Origin: Phyllobacterium endophyticum
GTDB lineage: Bacteria > Pseudomonadota > Alphaproteobacteria > Rhizobiales > Rhizobiaceae
Assembly (NCBI RefSeq): GCF_003010935.1
Contig: NZ_PGGN01000008.1
Location: forward strand, 62,001-126,000
DNA length: 64,000 bases
Reading direction: 5' to 3'
The notes below the pieces were generated by a model. It did no database searches. It worked only from the letters and a program-made list of their open reading frames with translations, and had not been told where the DNA came from. The position numbers and the translations under genes are program-made. The first letter of the stretch is position 1. Each line of letters opens with the position of its first letter. Positions 34,570 to 44,558 of the stretch are shown here, piece after piece.

Positions 34570-34619
34570 TTTATTCGAACATACAGGCTCTTGTCCTCTG
34601 CGTAGCGCTAAACCGACAG

Positions 34620-35594
34620 CTAGTTTATCGGGAAATGGCATGCGACCATTCGACCGGAGCCAACATCCCGCGGAAGAGGAACCTCAGCGGCACATTTGGC
34701 TGTTGCAAAGGGACACCGCGTGTGGAACCGGCAGCCGCTGGGGGGCGTCAACGGGCTCGGTAGATCGCCTTGCAACTTGATGCGCGGCGATTTTGACACC
34801 GTGCTATCGTGACTTGGCACCGAGGATATGAGGGCGGCTGTATACGGATGAGCCGGTTTGTGCATCACGTCATCTGTCGTGCCTATTTCGACTATCCCGC
34901 CGAGATACATTACGGCGGTACGCGTTGATATCTGCCTTACTACACTCAAATCGTGCGCAATGAAGAGATAGGTCAGCCCCAGCTCGTCTTGAAGATCCAT
35001 GAGCAGATTGATGACCTGCGCTTGAACCGATACATCGAGTGCCGACACGGCCTCATCGGCGACAATGAATTTGGGTTTGAGCGCAATTGCCCGAGCAATA
35101 CCTATTCGCTGGCGCTGCCCGCCTGAAAACTCGTGAGGATAACGGGTCAGAAAGCTATGTGACAGTCCGACCATATCCATGAGTTCACGAAGTCTGACCT
35201 GGATATCGCGCTCACTCGCTTGACCGTGGATACGGATCGGATCGGCGATCAGGTCACCAATTCTGCGCCGCGGATTGAGCGACGAATAGGGGTCCTGAAA
35301 GATCATCTGCATCTTCGAGCGCAAGGGTCTGAGCTCGCGCCGGTTTTTGGCCGAGATATCAAGGTTGTCGAACTCAATCTTTCCGCTGTCTGCGTCGTAC
35401 AGCCGCAAAAGGGTACGACCGAGAGTGGATTTACCCGAACCGGATTCCCCGACAAGACCTAAGGTCTCCCCTTCGTAAACATCCAGTGATACGTCATTTA
35501 GAATGCGAACCTTACGTCGGCCGCCCTTTTGAAAATAACCGCCGATAGGAAACGATTTCGAAACGTCAGTGGCGCGAAGTAATGGTGTGCTCAT
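34620..35594 (-). CDS. Peptide ABC transporter ATPase (DppF/OppF type)
   Basis: A 324-aa ATPase with Walker A GLVGESGSGKSTLGR, signature EFSGGQRQRIGIARAIAL, Walker B PKFIVADEAVSALDVS, and the C-terminal oligopeptide-transporter extension with the cysteine pattern CRFHTRCPFATAKC. The ATG at 35594 overlaps the stop of the partner ATPase (ATGA); a longer upstream frame overlaps that gene. It is the last gene of a five-gene peptide uptake operon. Confidence 0.95.
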   Translation of the reverse strand: MSTPLLRATDVSKSFPIGGYFQKGGRRKVRILNDVSLDVYEGETLGLVGESGSGKSTLGRTLLRLYDADSGKIEFDNLDISAKNRRELRPLRSKMQMIFQDPYSSLNPRRRIGDLIADPIRIHGQASERDIQVRLRELMDMVGLSHSFLTRYPHEFSGGQRQRIGIARAIALKPKFIVADEAVSALDVSVQAQVINLLMDLQDELGLTYLFIAHDLSVVRQISTRTAVMYLGGIVEIGTTDDVMHKPAHPYTAALISSVPSHDSTVSKSPRIKLQGDLPSPLTPPSGCRFHTRCPFATAKCAAEVPLPRDVGSGRMVACHFPIN

Positions 35595-36613
35595 TCTCCG
35601 GTTCTCTCCTGAGCCGAGTTCCGTTGCCATTGATGCGAACCATTTTCTGCCAGAAAACATGCCGCGAACTGCTCGTTGCAGCGAAATAGGGGAGGGGCTG
35701 CGTTGCATTTCGAGAAGCTGAACTCGCACCGGGGCCGAAAAGAGCATCCCTCGGGCCGGTTTCCGGGTAGGGGTGGACTGCCCGAAATTGAAGGGAGTCG
35801 GTGAGGTCGCTCTCCAGTCATTGGTGGGATAGAACGCATTAAACCCAATGTGTAGGGATGCTGCGGTTTATCCAGAAGATCACTCTTTGCCCCGTTTTCG
35901 ATTATCCGCCCGGAATACATAACAAGGACCCTGTCGGCGATTGTCGATACAACACCCATGTCATGGGTGATGAGGATAATCGATGATCCATATTCGCGGC
36001 GCAGATCCTGCAATAGATCGAGAATCTGTGCCTGCACGGTAACGTCGAGCGCAGTGGTTGGCTCGTCAGCGATGAGAATTGCAGGATCGCAGCTAATTGC
36101 CATGGCAATCATGGCACGTTGACGCATGCCGCCCGACAGCTGGTGTGGAAAGCAGCCGTAAGCTCGCTCGGGATCGGGGATGCCCATCTTGCCAAGGAGT
36201 TCGACCGAGCGCGTGCGGGCAGCCTTTGCGCCCACACCGAAGTGAATCCGCAACTGCTCGGCAATTTGCCATCCAATCGTGTGAACGGGCGTCAAGGCAG
36301 TCATCGGATCCTGAAAGATCATCGCGATCTCTCTGCCGCGGAGCTTTCGCATTTCCCTGGCCGAGAGGCCAGGAAGATTGCGTCCCTTGTAGCGTATAGT
36401 TCCGCTGATCATGGCATTCGGATCGGTGATCAGACGCATGATCGCCAAGGACGTCACGCTCTTTCCGGACCCTGACTCGCCGACGACGCTTACGATTTCA
36501 CCGGCCTTCACGTCGAAAGAGACACCTTGGAGAATCTCGACCGGCCCCTGTTCGGTACGGAAGGCGACCGTGAGATCTCGGATTTCAAGAATATTGTCTG
36601 ACATGACGGTCAC
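35591..36613 (-). CDS. Peptide ABC transporter ATPase (DppD/OppD type)
   Basis: A 340-aa ATPase with Walker A SVVGESGSGKSVTSLAI, signature HQLSGGMRQRAMIAMAI and Walker B PAILIADEPTTALDVT, ending in the CSFRPRCEFSFSKC extension. It abuts the permease gene and pairs with the following ATPase to energise peptide import. Confidence 0.95.
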   Translation of the reverse strand: MTVMSDNILEIRDLTVAFRTEQGPVEILQGVSFDVKAGEIVSVVGESGSGKSVTSLAIMRLITDPNAMISGTIRYKGRNLPGLSAREMRKLRGREIAMIFQDPMTALTPVHTIGWQIAEQLRIHFGVGAKAARTRSVELLGKMGIPDPERAYGCFPHQLSGGMRQRAMIAMAISCDPAILIADEPTTALDVTVQAQILDLLQDLRREYGSSIILITHDMGVVSTIADRVLVMYSGRIIENGAKSDLLDKPQHPYTLGLMRSIPPMTGERPHRLPSISGSPPLPGNRPEGCSFRPRCEFSFSKCNAAPPLFRCNEQFAACFLAENGSHQWQRNSAQERTGE

Positions 36614-37588
36614 CTACCTTGCATCGCGCACGCGCGGATCGAGCCAAGCATGGGCAACGTCGACGAGCGCATTGGCGAGAACGACGAAGAAAGTCGAATA
36701 CATTACCGTCGCCATAATGAAAGGAAGGTCGAGATTTTGCAGGGCCTGATAAGTGAGCCGGCCGATACCTGGAAGATTAAATACGACCTCGGTGAGGATT
36801 GCCCCGCCGCCGACGAGCGCGCCGAAATCTAAGCCGAACATCGAAAGCAATGTGATGAGCGAGGTTCGCAACGCGTGGCGCAACATGATACGGGATTCTG
36901 AAAGTCCTTTCGCACGCGCGGTTCGGACATAGTCCTCCTGGTAGTTCTCGGAAAGGCTTGCCCTAAGGACGCGAGCATAGAGGCCGATGAAGAGGACCGA
37001 TAGTGTGAACCATGGAACGACTAGCGTCTTGAACCAGAGCGACGGGCTTTCAAAGAATGAAGTATAGCCGAGGCCAGGGACCCAGCTAAACAGCCACGTG
37101 TCATGGAAACGTGACTGGGTTATCAGATTCATTACGGATCCAAACCAGAACACGGGCATGGACACGCCACACAATGCTAGCAGCATCAGGCCCTTGTCGA
37201 TGACTGTCCCCCGAAAGATCGTTGCCACGATGCCCAGGCCAATGCCGGCCGTAAGCCAGATAACAGCCGCTCCAAACACCAGGGAGAGCGTGACCGGAGT
37301 TGCCTGCAAGACCGCCGGGACCACCTTTTGGCCACGGTTTACGAAAGACGTGAGGTCTCGCGCGATGAACAATCGCTGCATCAGCCGCCCATACTGAACA
37401 TAGAGTGGGCGGTCGAAGCCGAATGATGCACGAACCTGCGCCAGCATCTCCGGCGTTGCGTTCCTGCCAGCGATGCGAGCAGACGGATCTGAACCGGGTG
37501 TTGCGAAGAAGATCAAGAAGGCGATGACACTGATCCCGAACATTACGAAGACCATGTCGAATGCGCGCCTGACGACAGCCAATAGCAT
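36614..37588 (-). CDS. Peptide ABC transporter permease (DppB/OppB type)
   Basis: A 324-aa membrane protein with six hydrophobic helices and the permease coupling motif in ARAKGLSESRIMLRHALR (EAA-like loop). The N terminus (VRRAFDMVFVMFGISVIAFLIFF) is typical of DppB. It follows the second permease by 3 bp. Confidence 0.94.
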   Translation of the reverse strand: MLLAVVRRAFDMVFVMFGISVIAFLIFFATPGSDPSARIAGRNATPEMLAQVRASFGFDRPLYVQYGRLMQRLFIARDLTSFVNRGQKVVPAVLQATPVTLSLVFGAAVIWLTAGIGLGIVATIFRGTVIDKGLMLLALCGVSMPVFWFGSVMNLITQSRFHDTWLFSWVPGLGYTSFFESPSLWFKTLVVPWFTLSVLFIGLYARVLRASLSENYQEDYVRTARAKGLSESRIMLRHALRTSLITLLSMFGLDFGALVGGGAILTEVVFNLPGIGRLTYQALQNLDLPFIMATVMYSTFFVVLANALVDVAHAWLDPRVRDAR

Positions 37589-37591
37589 TGA

Positions 37592-38632
37592 TTAATCCTT
37601 TCCGACGCGAAGTTTTGCCTTCGGGTCGAAGGCTTCCTTCACTCCGTCGCCCAGGAAATTCAGACAAAGTACGGTTATGATAATAGCCAGACCTGGTGCG
37701 ATGGCCACTAAGGGTCGCGTGTAAAGAAGTCCTTGACCATCCTGGATGATCGTTCCCCACGAGGCTGCCGGCGGTTGAACACCGATCGAAAGAAATGAGA
37801 GCGACGACTCTGTCAAGATGCTGAGGGACATCATAATTGGCGCAAAGACGATGAGCGTCGTTACGACATTAGGGAGAATATCGCGAACGAGGATCCTAGC
37901 AGTTGGCATCCCCAAACAGACAGACGCTAGCACGAAGTCGCTTTTTGCAAGTGTCAAGACTTGCCCACGAATTGGACGCGCAACATATGGGACATAGACA
38001 ACGCCAATGATTGTAATGGGAAGAAGGAGACTGTTCGATGGGATGTGAAACGGTCCGATCTGAAGTCCCTTGCTGATCAGAACGATCGATAGCGAGATTG
38101 CCAGAAGATAAATTGGAAAGGCCCAGATGATATCGAGCAGTCTCGAGAGGATTGTGTCCACGATGCCGCCAAGGAACCCTGAAACAGTGCCTACAACGCC
38201 TGCCAGCAGCAGACAGAGCGCCGTTGATGAGAAGGCAACGATAAGGGAGTTCTGACCACCGTATAGGAGGCGTGCAGCAACATCGCGACCTTGGGCATCC
38301 GCACCAAGTAAATATTGACCTGTCCACGTTGGACCTATGGGTGTCACACCAAGCCCAAGACCTTCGGAATCGGCGGCCATGATTTCCGCCGGCTCGCCGC
38401 TTATTTCTATATGGCCGTCAAGATTCGACTGAAATGGGTCTGTCTGGGAGATGTGATCGGCATAGTAGGTCGCGCTGGCCGTAGACAGGATGATGGACGC
38501 CAAAAACAAGAACGACGCCACAGCGAGCTTGTCTCGCAAGAGACGGCTTAAAGCCGTCCTCCACGGTCCTTTGGGTTTGTTGCGCTTGTCTTTGCCTGCA
38601 GGGGCGGCGGAGGTGTTCGACACGATTGTCAT
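37592..38632 (-). CDS. Peptide ABC transporter permease (DppC/OppC type)
   Basis: A 346-aa permease with the DppC layout: cytoplasmic N terminus, first helix VASFLFLASIILSTASATYY, periplasmic loop with LLGADAQGRDVAARLLYG, and a C-terminal ASWGTIIQDGQGLL segment characteristic of OppC. It is placed before DppB here, an unusual C-then-B order. Confidence 0.94.
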   Translation of the reverse strand: MTIVSNTSAAPAGKDKRNKPKGPWRTALSRLLRDKLAVASFLFLASIILSTASATYYADHISQTDPFQSNLDGHIEISGEPAEIMAADSEGLGLGVTPIGPTWTGQYLLGADAQGRDVAARLLYGGQNSLIVAFSSTALCLLLAGVVGTVSGFLGGIVDTILSRLLDIIWAFPIYLLAISLSIVLISKGLQIGPFHIPSNSLLLPITIIGVVYVPYVARPIRGQVLTLAKSDFVLASVCLGMPTARILVRDILPNVVTTLIVFAPIMMSLSILTESSLSFLSIGVQPPAASWGTIIQDGQGLLYTRPLVAIAPGLAIIITVLCLNFLGDGVKEAFDPKAKLRVGKD

Positions 38633-38705
38633 TTTTTACTCTGAAAATTAAACTCAGCGACCAGTCGCGGGAAACGCCTGTTCACCAACGCTTTTGGCCG
38701 GCCGT

Positions 38706-40373
38706 TTAGTCCAGCCAGACCTTTGAAAAGATCATGCGTGCTTGATGGCTGTAGGTAAAATTTTTCAGGCGCTTGGAGACAAAGTAGAGCAGATTGGGCG
38801 AATAAAGGCTGACCCAGGGCGCATCATCGGTGATCTCATGGTCGATTGCGGACCACTTTTCAATGGACGCGGCCGGGTCGGTCAGAGCTGCCTTCATCGC
38901 CTGCTCCATCTTTGCGTCTATTGATTTATTGCAATAGCCGGAAATATTAGGTGACGCGTCCGAACCGGGGTGGAAAGCGCCGCAGCTAAACAGGACAGGG
39001 AGGAAGGTAGACGGTGCCGGATAGTCCTGCCACAAGGTGTTCACGGTGATCTGGACGTTGTTTTTGCTGTTCTGAGCGTATGTCCACTGAATATTTGAGG
39101 AGATGACCTTCAAAGTCGCATGGAGGCCGAGGTCATTGAGAACGCTGACGAGATAAGTACCGATTCTCGAATCAAAGCCAGCGTCACCAACGGTGACCGT
39201 TACCTTCTGGCCTGTCTGGCCCGACCGCTCCATCAGAGCTCTCGCTTTTTCCATGTCAGGCCCGGCCCACTTCTCCCCGGGGTTCTTCGAATAAGGGCAG
39301 TACCCCTTGTGCCCCGGAAAGTCGACGGGAAGGATCTGGCAATTAGCCTCGGCAAGGCGCGGGCCTCCGAAGATGTTGATAGCAGCGCGTCGGTTGACCG
39401 CAAAGTTGAGGGCCTGGCGTACGTCTTTGTTATTGAATGGAGCGATATTGGTATTCATTTCCGCGGCATAGGTCGCGAAGGAAGGATTGATGTGTATCTG
39501 GCCGGCACTTTTAGTGCTAATTTCCTTGAGGCGGTCCGCAGGTGGGCTGTCCCACATCCAGTCTAGCTGATCATTCTGAATTGCCGTCACGGCGTCTGCC
39601 GGTTGGACCCCAAAGCTATACTTGATCTCATCGACATAGCCGTCCGGCTGGGCATCCTCATTCCACACTTTGAACTCTGGATTGCGCTTCAATTCCATTC
39701 CCCGCTGAGGGTCATAGCTTGTGATCATGTAGGGCCCGGTAGCAGCTGACGGGGTGGTGCCGAGGTCACTTGCCTGAGTGTCGGCCGGCAAGATGGAACC
39801 GAATGGCACCGCGAGCTTGTAGAGGAACTCGGCATCGGGCTGGGTCAAATTGAATGTAACTGTACCATCGGCCTCATTGGCAACGACGCCTTCGGCAAGG
39901 CTGCAGGTCGCGGGGCTTTCCACGCATTTGTCACCACCCTTGATGACGTTATACCACAAGTTTGAATTGGGATTGCCGACCTTGAACAATCGCTCGAAGG
40001 TTGCAACGACATCACGAAGCGTAACCTCTTGACCGTTCGAGAATTTCACTCCCTTTCGGAGCTTGAATGTGTAGGTCTTTCCGTCTGAAGAGATCTTTGG
40101 CATTTCGCTGGCCAAATCGGGGACGATGTCGTTGCTGGGTTGACCGGCAGCTTTGCGAAACGTGACCAGACCATCATTCAGGACATAGAAAATCGGCCAA
40201 TAAAAGCCGGTCTCATAGCTGATATGCGGGTCGATTGTCCCGGCCGCTGACGCGGCTGCGAGACGGAGCGTTCCGCCAATTTTCGGCTTATCTTCCGCAC
40301 GCGCAATACCAACAGTCGCTGACGTGAGGAGAAGCGCCATAGCTGTGGCGCGGAAAATGTTATGATGCAACAT
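38706..40373 (-). CDS. Peptide-binding protein (DppA/OppA type, SBP family 5)
   Basis: A 555-aa periplasmic solute-binding protein with signal peptide (ATAMALLLTSATVGIARA, cleaved near residue 26) and family-5 pattern (GGTLRLAAASAAGTIDPH; YTFKLRKGVKFSNGQEVTLRDV). It is the first gene of the peptide transporter operon and sets its substrate, likely D-residue peptides judging by the adjacent D-aminopeptidase. Confidence 0.94.
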   Translation of the reverse strand: MLHHNIFRATAMALLLTSATVGIARAEDKPKIGGTLRLAAASAAGTIDPHISYETGFYWPIFYVLNDGLVTFRKAAGQPSNDIVPDLASEMPKISSDGKTYTFKLRKGVKFSNGQEVTLRDVVATFERLFKVGNPNSNLWYNVIKGGDKCVESPATCSLAEGVVANEADGTVTFNLTQPDAEFLYKLAVPFGSILPADTQASDLGTTPSAATGPYMITSYDPQRGMELKRNPEFKVWNEDAQPDGYVDEIKYSFGVQPADAVTAIQNDQLDWMWDSPPADRLKEISTKSAGQIHINPSFATYAAEMNTNIAPFNNKDVRQALNFAVNRRAAINIFGGPRLAEANCQILPVDFPGHKGYCPYSKNPGEKWAGPDMEKARALMERSGQTGQKVTVTVGDAGFDSRIGTYLVSVLNDLGLHATLKVISSNIQWTYAQNSKNNVQITVNTLWQDYPAPSTFLPVLFSCGAFHPGSDASPNISGYCNKSIDAKMEQAMKAALTDPAASIEKWSAIDHEITDDAPWVSLYSPNLLYFVSKRLKNFTYSHQARMIFSKVWLD

Positions 40374-40547
40374 GAAATCCCTCGTTGGTTCCAGCGTAGA
40401 ATGGGCAAGAGAGAATAGTATTCCGAGTTGCCCGCGGCGGGCCTCTCCGAATAGGCTAATCTATCGATTTTCCTGCCTTGGGCTGCGCTGTCGATTGTTC
40501 CCGGTTTTTTGTTGTCTTCGACGAGACAGTCACATCCTATGTAGCTG

Positions 40548-40587
40548 GCGGAAACACTGGAACTCCCCAGTGTTTCGCCACACGAAA
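40548..40587. promoter_or_regulatory. Hairpin with embedded IclR-box-like site
   Basis: An inverted repeat GAAACACTGG / CCAGTGTTTC (about 40552-40576) with a six-base loop region forms a strong stem just after the D-aminopeptidase stop on its strand, where a terminator or RNA-end stabiliser would be; no T run follows. Its right arm runs into TTTCGCCACACGAAA (40573-40587), a 12/15 match to the IclR-type motif, 200 bp ahead of the peptide-binding protein gene. Confidence 0.45.
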
Positions 40588-40621
40588 ATATCGCAGGGAT
40601 CCTCCCGCGACGCCCATTTGG

Positions 40622-42139
40622 TTAGCCGATATAGGAAAACGCGACATTTCGAGCCAATGGAGCAGAGACAAGTAAGACCAGCGTCCCATCGGGGGAGATT
40701 CTGCGCATGATCGACAAAGGCCCAGGCGCGACATCAATGCTTCGCAGGTTCGGCGTCTGCCATACGTCCTCACCGAGTGACTTCAAAATGAAAAGGTCAC
40801 TTTTCCCGAGCGGTCCATGGAACGAGGCGTAAGTGATCCCGCTCGTTTCTCTTACAACTAGCGTTGCCGCAAGCTCGGGGCAGAAGAAGCGCCCTTCAAG
40901 CTTTTTACCGGCAGCAGAGCCCAGCTTTTTGAACACGCGCCGACGTTCGGCCATCGGCGGCTCGAGCTGATCTTCGTCGAGGTGGGCCGTTTCGTTGATC
41001 GGGTTGGCGAGCGCCGGGCAGATGATAGTCTCATCACCTTCAGCAACGACCATGACCCCGTGAGGAGGATCTGAAACCACCTCTGCAAGCAAAGCCTCAG
41101 AACCGTTAACATAGTAGCGGGAGACAGCAGACGAGTCTGTACCGTTGCCGGAGCCTGTCGCCGAGGCGATCAGACTTTCTGCCGCCTCCTTCGCATTGGC
41201 CTCATGATTGAACATCACGATAGCAGAGACGCCCGCGTCGCTGGCAAATGTCCTATGTATTCGCCAGCCACGCATGCCCCCCGTATGGCCAACCACTTTG
41301 ACGTTGCCGACCAATCCATGAGCAAGTCCATAACCGTAGGGTGCCGGGGTGCCGTCGATAAAGGATTGTTCGGTTGCAATGCGATTGTATAGGCTTCCTT
41401 CCCACTTGCTCGCTTCTTGTAGGTAGCGCTCCCAGGAGATCAAATCCTCTAAGCTTGCAGAAATCCCGGCGTCGCCGATCCAGTGACTACGATTAACGGC
41501 AGCAAAGAAGCCAGATTCGAAATTTCCTTCATAGCCGGTACAATCGCTGGGGTAGGTTGCTGAGTCCGTGACTAACTTCGCTGTTGTCATCTTTGCCGGG
41601 GCGAATAGCCGCTCTCGCAATAGCGCGCCGAAATCCGTACCGGTCGCCTCCTCGATCAGGCTGGCGAGAATATGGAAATTGCTGTTCGAGTAGCAATATT
41701 CGGTTCCGGGGGCGAACTGCAGACTCGCGGTCTGCTCAAGAATTGCCCGAGCATTCGCACGATCGAAGGTCGCCTCAGCCGCGCCGCCAGCCAAGATTGA
41801 GAGAGTTGCATAATCCCTGATGCCGGATTGGTTATTGCACAAGTCTCGGATCGTTGGACGCTGGGTTCCGAGACTTGGGAGAAATGCACGAAGTCTTTCA
41901 GCCAACGCGACCTCAGCGTCGGGGAAAAGATCGAGCAGGAGTGCGCAGGTAAACTGTTTCGTGACAGAGCAGATCGGAAATATCGTCTCGGCAGTCATGC
42001 AGCGTCCTTCCGACGTATTCGCGTAACCCCACGCCTTTTTGATCAGAACCACGCCGCCTTTCACAACAGCCAGGGTGCCTCCCGGCCCGGCAAATTGCTC
42101 GGCAACTTTTTCGGCGGCTCGTTCGAGGTCAGGGGTCAT
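40622..42139 (-). CDS. dap: D-aminopeptidase (S12 / class C beta-lactamase fold)
   Basis: A 505-aa penicillin-recognising hydrolase with the active-site triad of Ochrobactrum D-aminopeptidase in the same places: SVTK (S58, K61), YSN (Y150) and HTGG (H285). The protein also has the long C-terminal extension (residues 330-505, beta-rich) of that enzyme, which is about 520 aa. It releases N-terminal D-residues such as D-Ala from peptides and amides. GAGGA precedes the ATG. Being next to a peptide importer and D-amino-acid dehydrogenase supports the substrate assignment; a general beta-lactamase-family hydrolase is the alternative. Confidence 0.87.
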   Translation of the reverse strand: MTPDLERAAEKVAEQFAGPGGTLAVVKGGVVLIKKAWGYANTSEGRCMTAETIFPICSVTKQFTCALLLDLFPDAEVALAERLRAFLPSLGTQRPTIRDLCNNQSGIRDYATLSILAGGAAEATFDRANARAILEQTASLQFAPGTEYCYSNSNFHILASLIEEATGTDFGALLRERLFAPAKMTTAKLVTDSATYPSDCTGYEGNFESGFFAAVNRSHWIGDAGISASLEDLISWERYLQEASKWEGSLYNRIATEQSFIDGTPAPYGYGLAHGLVGNVKVVGHTGGMRGWRIHRTFASDAGVSAIVMFNHEANAKEAAESLIASATGSGNGTDSSAVSRYYVNGSEALLAEVVSDPPHGVMVVAEGDETIICPALANPINETAHLDEDQLEPPMAERRRVFKKLGSAAGKKLEGRFFCPELAATLVVRETSGITYASFHGPLGKSDLFILKSLGEDVWQTPNLRSIDVAPGPLSIMRRISPDGTLVLLVSAPLARNVAFSYIG

Positions 42140-42210
42140 CGTATTTCCTCATGTTTATCTCATCGGAGCCATTGGTAACATGGTGCTTGGTGGGCTCGAA
42201 GATGTGGCAA

Positions 42211-42293
42211 TTTCGCAAGGCGAAAAACCCAGTCCTCCATGGCCCTTTAGGCTCGGCGGTTTGTGTCCAGCGAGATTTTTCCGCCTGGTGAAA
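42211..42293. promoter_or_regulatory. IclR-box pair between dap and the RraA-like gene
   Basis: TTTCGCAAGGCGAAA (42211-42225; 14/15 to the consensus palindrome) and TTCCGCCTGGTGAAA (42279-42293; 13/15) lie in the divergent gap. Each is on the side of one gene, so the regulator could control both directions. Confidence 0.6.
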
Positions 42294-42384
42294 CATGGGT
42301 CCGTAGACTATGGCGAGAGCCTTGAAGGATAGTGCCGCCATTACCAGGAGTTCGCTCCTTAATTTGGAAATTCGAGGGATAATT

Positions 42385-43059
42385 ATGACTTCGCAAAACG
42401 CTAACGCTCCGAATGTCTCTGCCTGGGTAGCGGCATCGGAACGGCTTGGTTCAGCGCTCGTGCTGGACATTATGGACAAGCTGGGAAGAAAGCACCAGGC
42501 AATCAAGAATGCCGAGCCGAGGACCGTTCGTAAGACAACGGTCGGTTCGGCCAAGACGCTGTTGTGGATGGATTTCGCGCACGACGATCCGAACACCTAT
42601 GAACTAGAACTCAAGGCCGTCGATAGCCTGAAGAGCAATGAGGTCGTCGTCTGCGCTACCGGCAACTCCGACCGGTCGGGCATCTGGGGCGAGCTTTTGA
42701 CGACTGCTGCGAAGCAGCGCGGTGCCGTTGGCATCGTCACCGACGGTGGCGTGCGCGACGTCGGCCAGGTTGAGGAGATGGGTTTCCCCGTCTTCGCACG
42801 ATACGTATGCCCCTATGACAGTTTCAATCGCCAGAAGGTGGTCGCATATGATGTCCTCGTTGAGATCGACGGCGTTTCGATCAGGAGCGGCGATATCGTA
42901 GTCGCTGACCGGGATGGCATTGCAGTTGTCCCATCAGAGATCGCGACGGAAGTTTTGGCGTCTGCCAAGGCGAAGGCCGAGCAGGAAGATGCATTCCGCT
43001 CAGCTGTCAAGGCCGGATCGAGCCTTGTTGCAGCCTACGAGAAATTCCACGTTCTGTGA
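42385..43059 (+). CDS. RraA-like aldolase family protein
   Basis: A 224-aa protein of the RraA/HMG aldolase fold. The central GAVGIVTDGGVRDVGQVEEMGFPVF and EIDGVSIRSGDIVVADRDGI blocks are the family signature, including the G-G-x-R-D metal/substrate site. Members cleave 4-hydroxy-4-methyl-2-oxoglutarate or decarboxylate oxaloacetate; true RraA regulates RNase E. In this catabolic setting an aldolase or decarboxylase is more likely. The ATG at 42385 follows GAGGGA. Confidence 0.88.
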   Translation: MTSQNANAPNVSAWVAASERLGSALVLDIMDKLGRKHQAIKNAEPRTVRKTTVGSAKTLLWMDFAHDDPNTYELELKAVDSLKSNEVVVCATGNSDRSGIWGELLTTAAKQRGAVGIVTDGGVRDVGQVEEMGFPVFARYVCPYDSFNRQKVVAYDVLVEIDGVSIRSGDIVVADRDGIAVVPSEIATEVLASAKAKAEQEDAFRSAVKAGSSLVAAYEKFHVL

Positions 43060-43149
43060 GGTTGCCTGCGTGCCTTCTTTGCGAGGGCACGCCATACCAC
43101 ACATCCCAGGACTCTAGTCTGGTGCCCACCACCTGCTTGAGAGGACAGC

Positions 43150-44558
43150 ATGTATCTGCTGCGGCTTACATCGATACTAGGCGATGATCTCGTTCTGGTC
43201 GACCCGGCCCAAACCGAGCGATATTGCCGCGATTGGATGGGCGAGGTTATGGTTGAATGCCTGGCCGTCCTCCGGCCGCGAACGACTGAAGATGTAGCAC
43301 GGTCGGTGCGGGCATGCAGGAAGCTTGGTCTGAGCATCGTGCCGCAAGGTGGAAATACGGGCCTCGTGCTTGGTGGCTTGCCAGATTATCCTGCGGGACA
43401 GGTCATTTTCAGCCTCGAGAGATTGAACAGGATCCGCAAGATCGAGTCCGCTGACTTCTCGGCGATTGTCGAGGCGGGGTGTATCCTTCAGACAGTCAAG
43501 GACGCCGTCGCGGAGAAGGGCCTGTTCTTTCCCTTGGCTCTCGGCGCACAGGGAAGCTGTCAGATTGGCGGCAACTTAAGCACCAACGCCGGTGGATTAA
43601 ACGTGCTGAGATATGGCATGATGAGAGAGCAGATCTTCGGACTCGAGGTCGTGCTACCTGACGGGCAAATTTGGAACGGTATGTCGGTGCTGCGTAAAGA
43701 CAACCGGGGTGTCGACCTCAAGCATTTTTTCATTGGTGCTGAAGGTACGCTTGGCATTGTCACTGCTGCCGCGATCAAGCTGTTGCCCAAGTCCACCAAG
43801 ATCGCCACCGCATTGATAGCCGTTGCATCGCTTTGGGATGCTGTGTCGATATACGGCCTATGTAGGTCACTCTGCTCCGATTTGATGACTGCATTTGAGT
43901 TCATGCCGCGTTCTGCCCTATCGCTGGCGAAGGAGGCCATGCCGACCCTGGATTCCCCATTGCCGGCGAATACCCGGCCTATGTATTGATGGAAATAACC
44001 GGCTCAGGTTTTATCGATATCAACGCCCTAATGGAATCGACATTGGCGGAACTGTATAACCGGGGGCTTGTTCTTGATGGGGTGCTTTCGTCCTCAGAAA
44101 AACAGGCTAAGAACCTCTGGCCTTTCGAGAAGCCATGATCCATGGAATTGCAAACCGCGGGCGCCATCTACGTACCGATATTTCGGTGGCGTTTTCGCGA
44201 TTGCCTGATTTTGTTGACCAGGCCGAGCGGCTACTGACGCTGACGATGCCTCAATGTCAGCCCGTCTCCTATGGTCATGTTGGTGATGGTAACGTTCACC
44301 TAGACATTATTCCTCCGGCTAATCTGAGCGAAGAGGGGAAAATCCAGGCTGTAGAGGCGGCAAAGGGATCTACTATTCGATCTGGTTTACGAATTCGATG
44401 GCAGCATAAGCGCGGAACATGGTATTGGTCGGGAAAAGCGTGACGAGTTTATCAAGTCGACACCTGCGGTAACAATTAAGCTGCTGAAATCTATCAAGAA
44501 TGCCATAGATCCCGATGGAATTATGAATCCAGGTTGCCAGTTGCCGCGCGCAACGTAG
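43150..44558 (+). pseudogene. Broken FAD-linked oxidase (GlcD/D-2-hydroxyacid dehydrogenase family)
   Basis: The first 270 residues are open (43150 to about 43968) with the FAD_binding_4 pattern: LGLSIVPQGGNTGLVLGG, GCQIGGNLSTNAGG-like GSCQIGGNLSTNAGG, and IGAEGTLGIVTAAAIKL. Then the frame shifts: EYPAYVLMEITG to LWPF continues in a second frame to about 44125, MIHGIANRGRHLRTD and VSYGHVGDGNVHLDI in a third to about 44370, and LLFDLVYEFDGSISAEHGIG to the end in a fourth, closing with TAG at 44556-44558. Three frameshifts across an otherwise full-length gene (about 470 codons) make it a recent pseudogene, unless they are sequencing errors. Confidence 0.88.
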
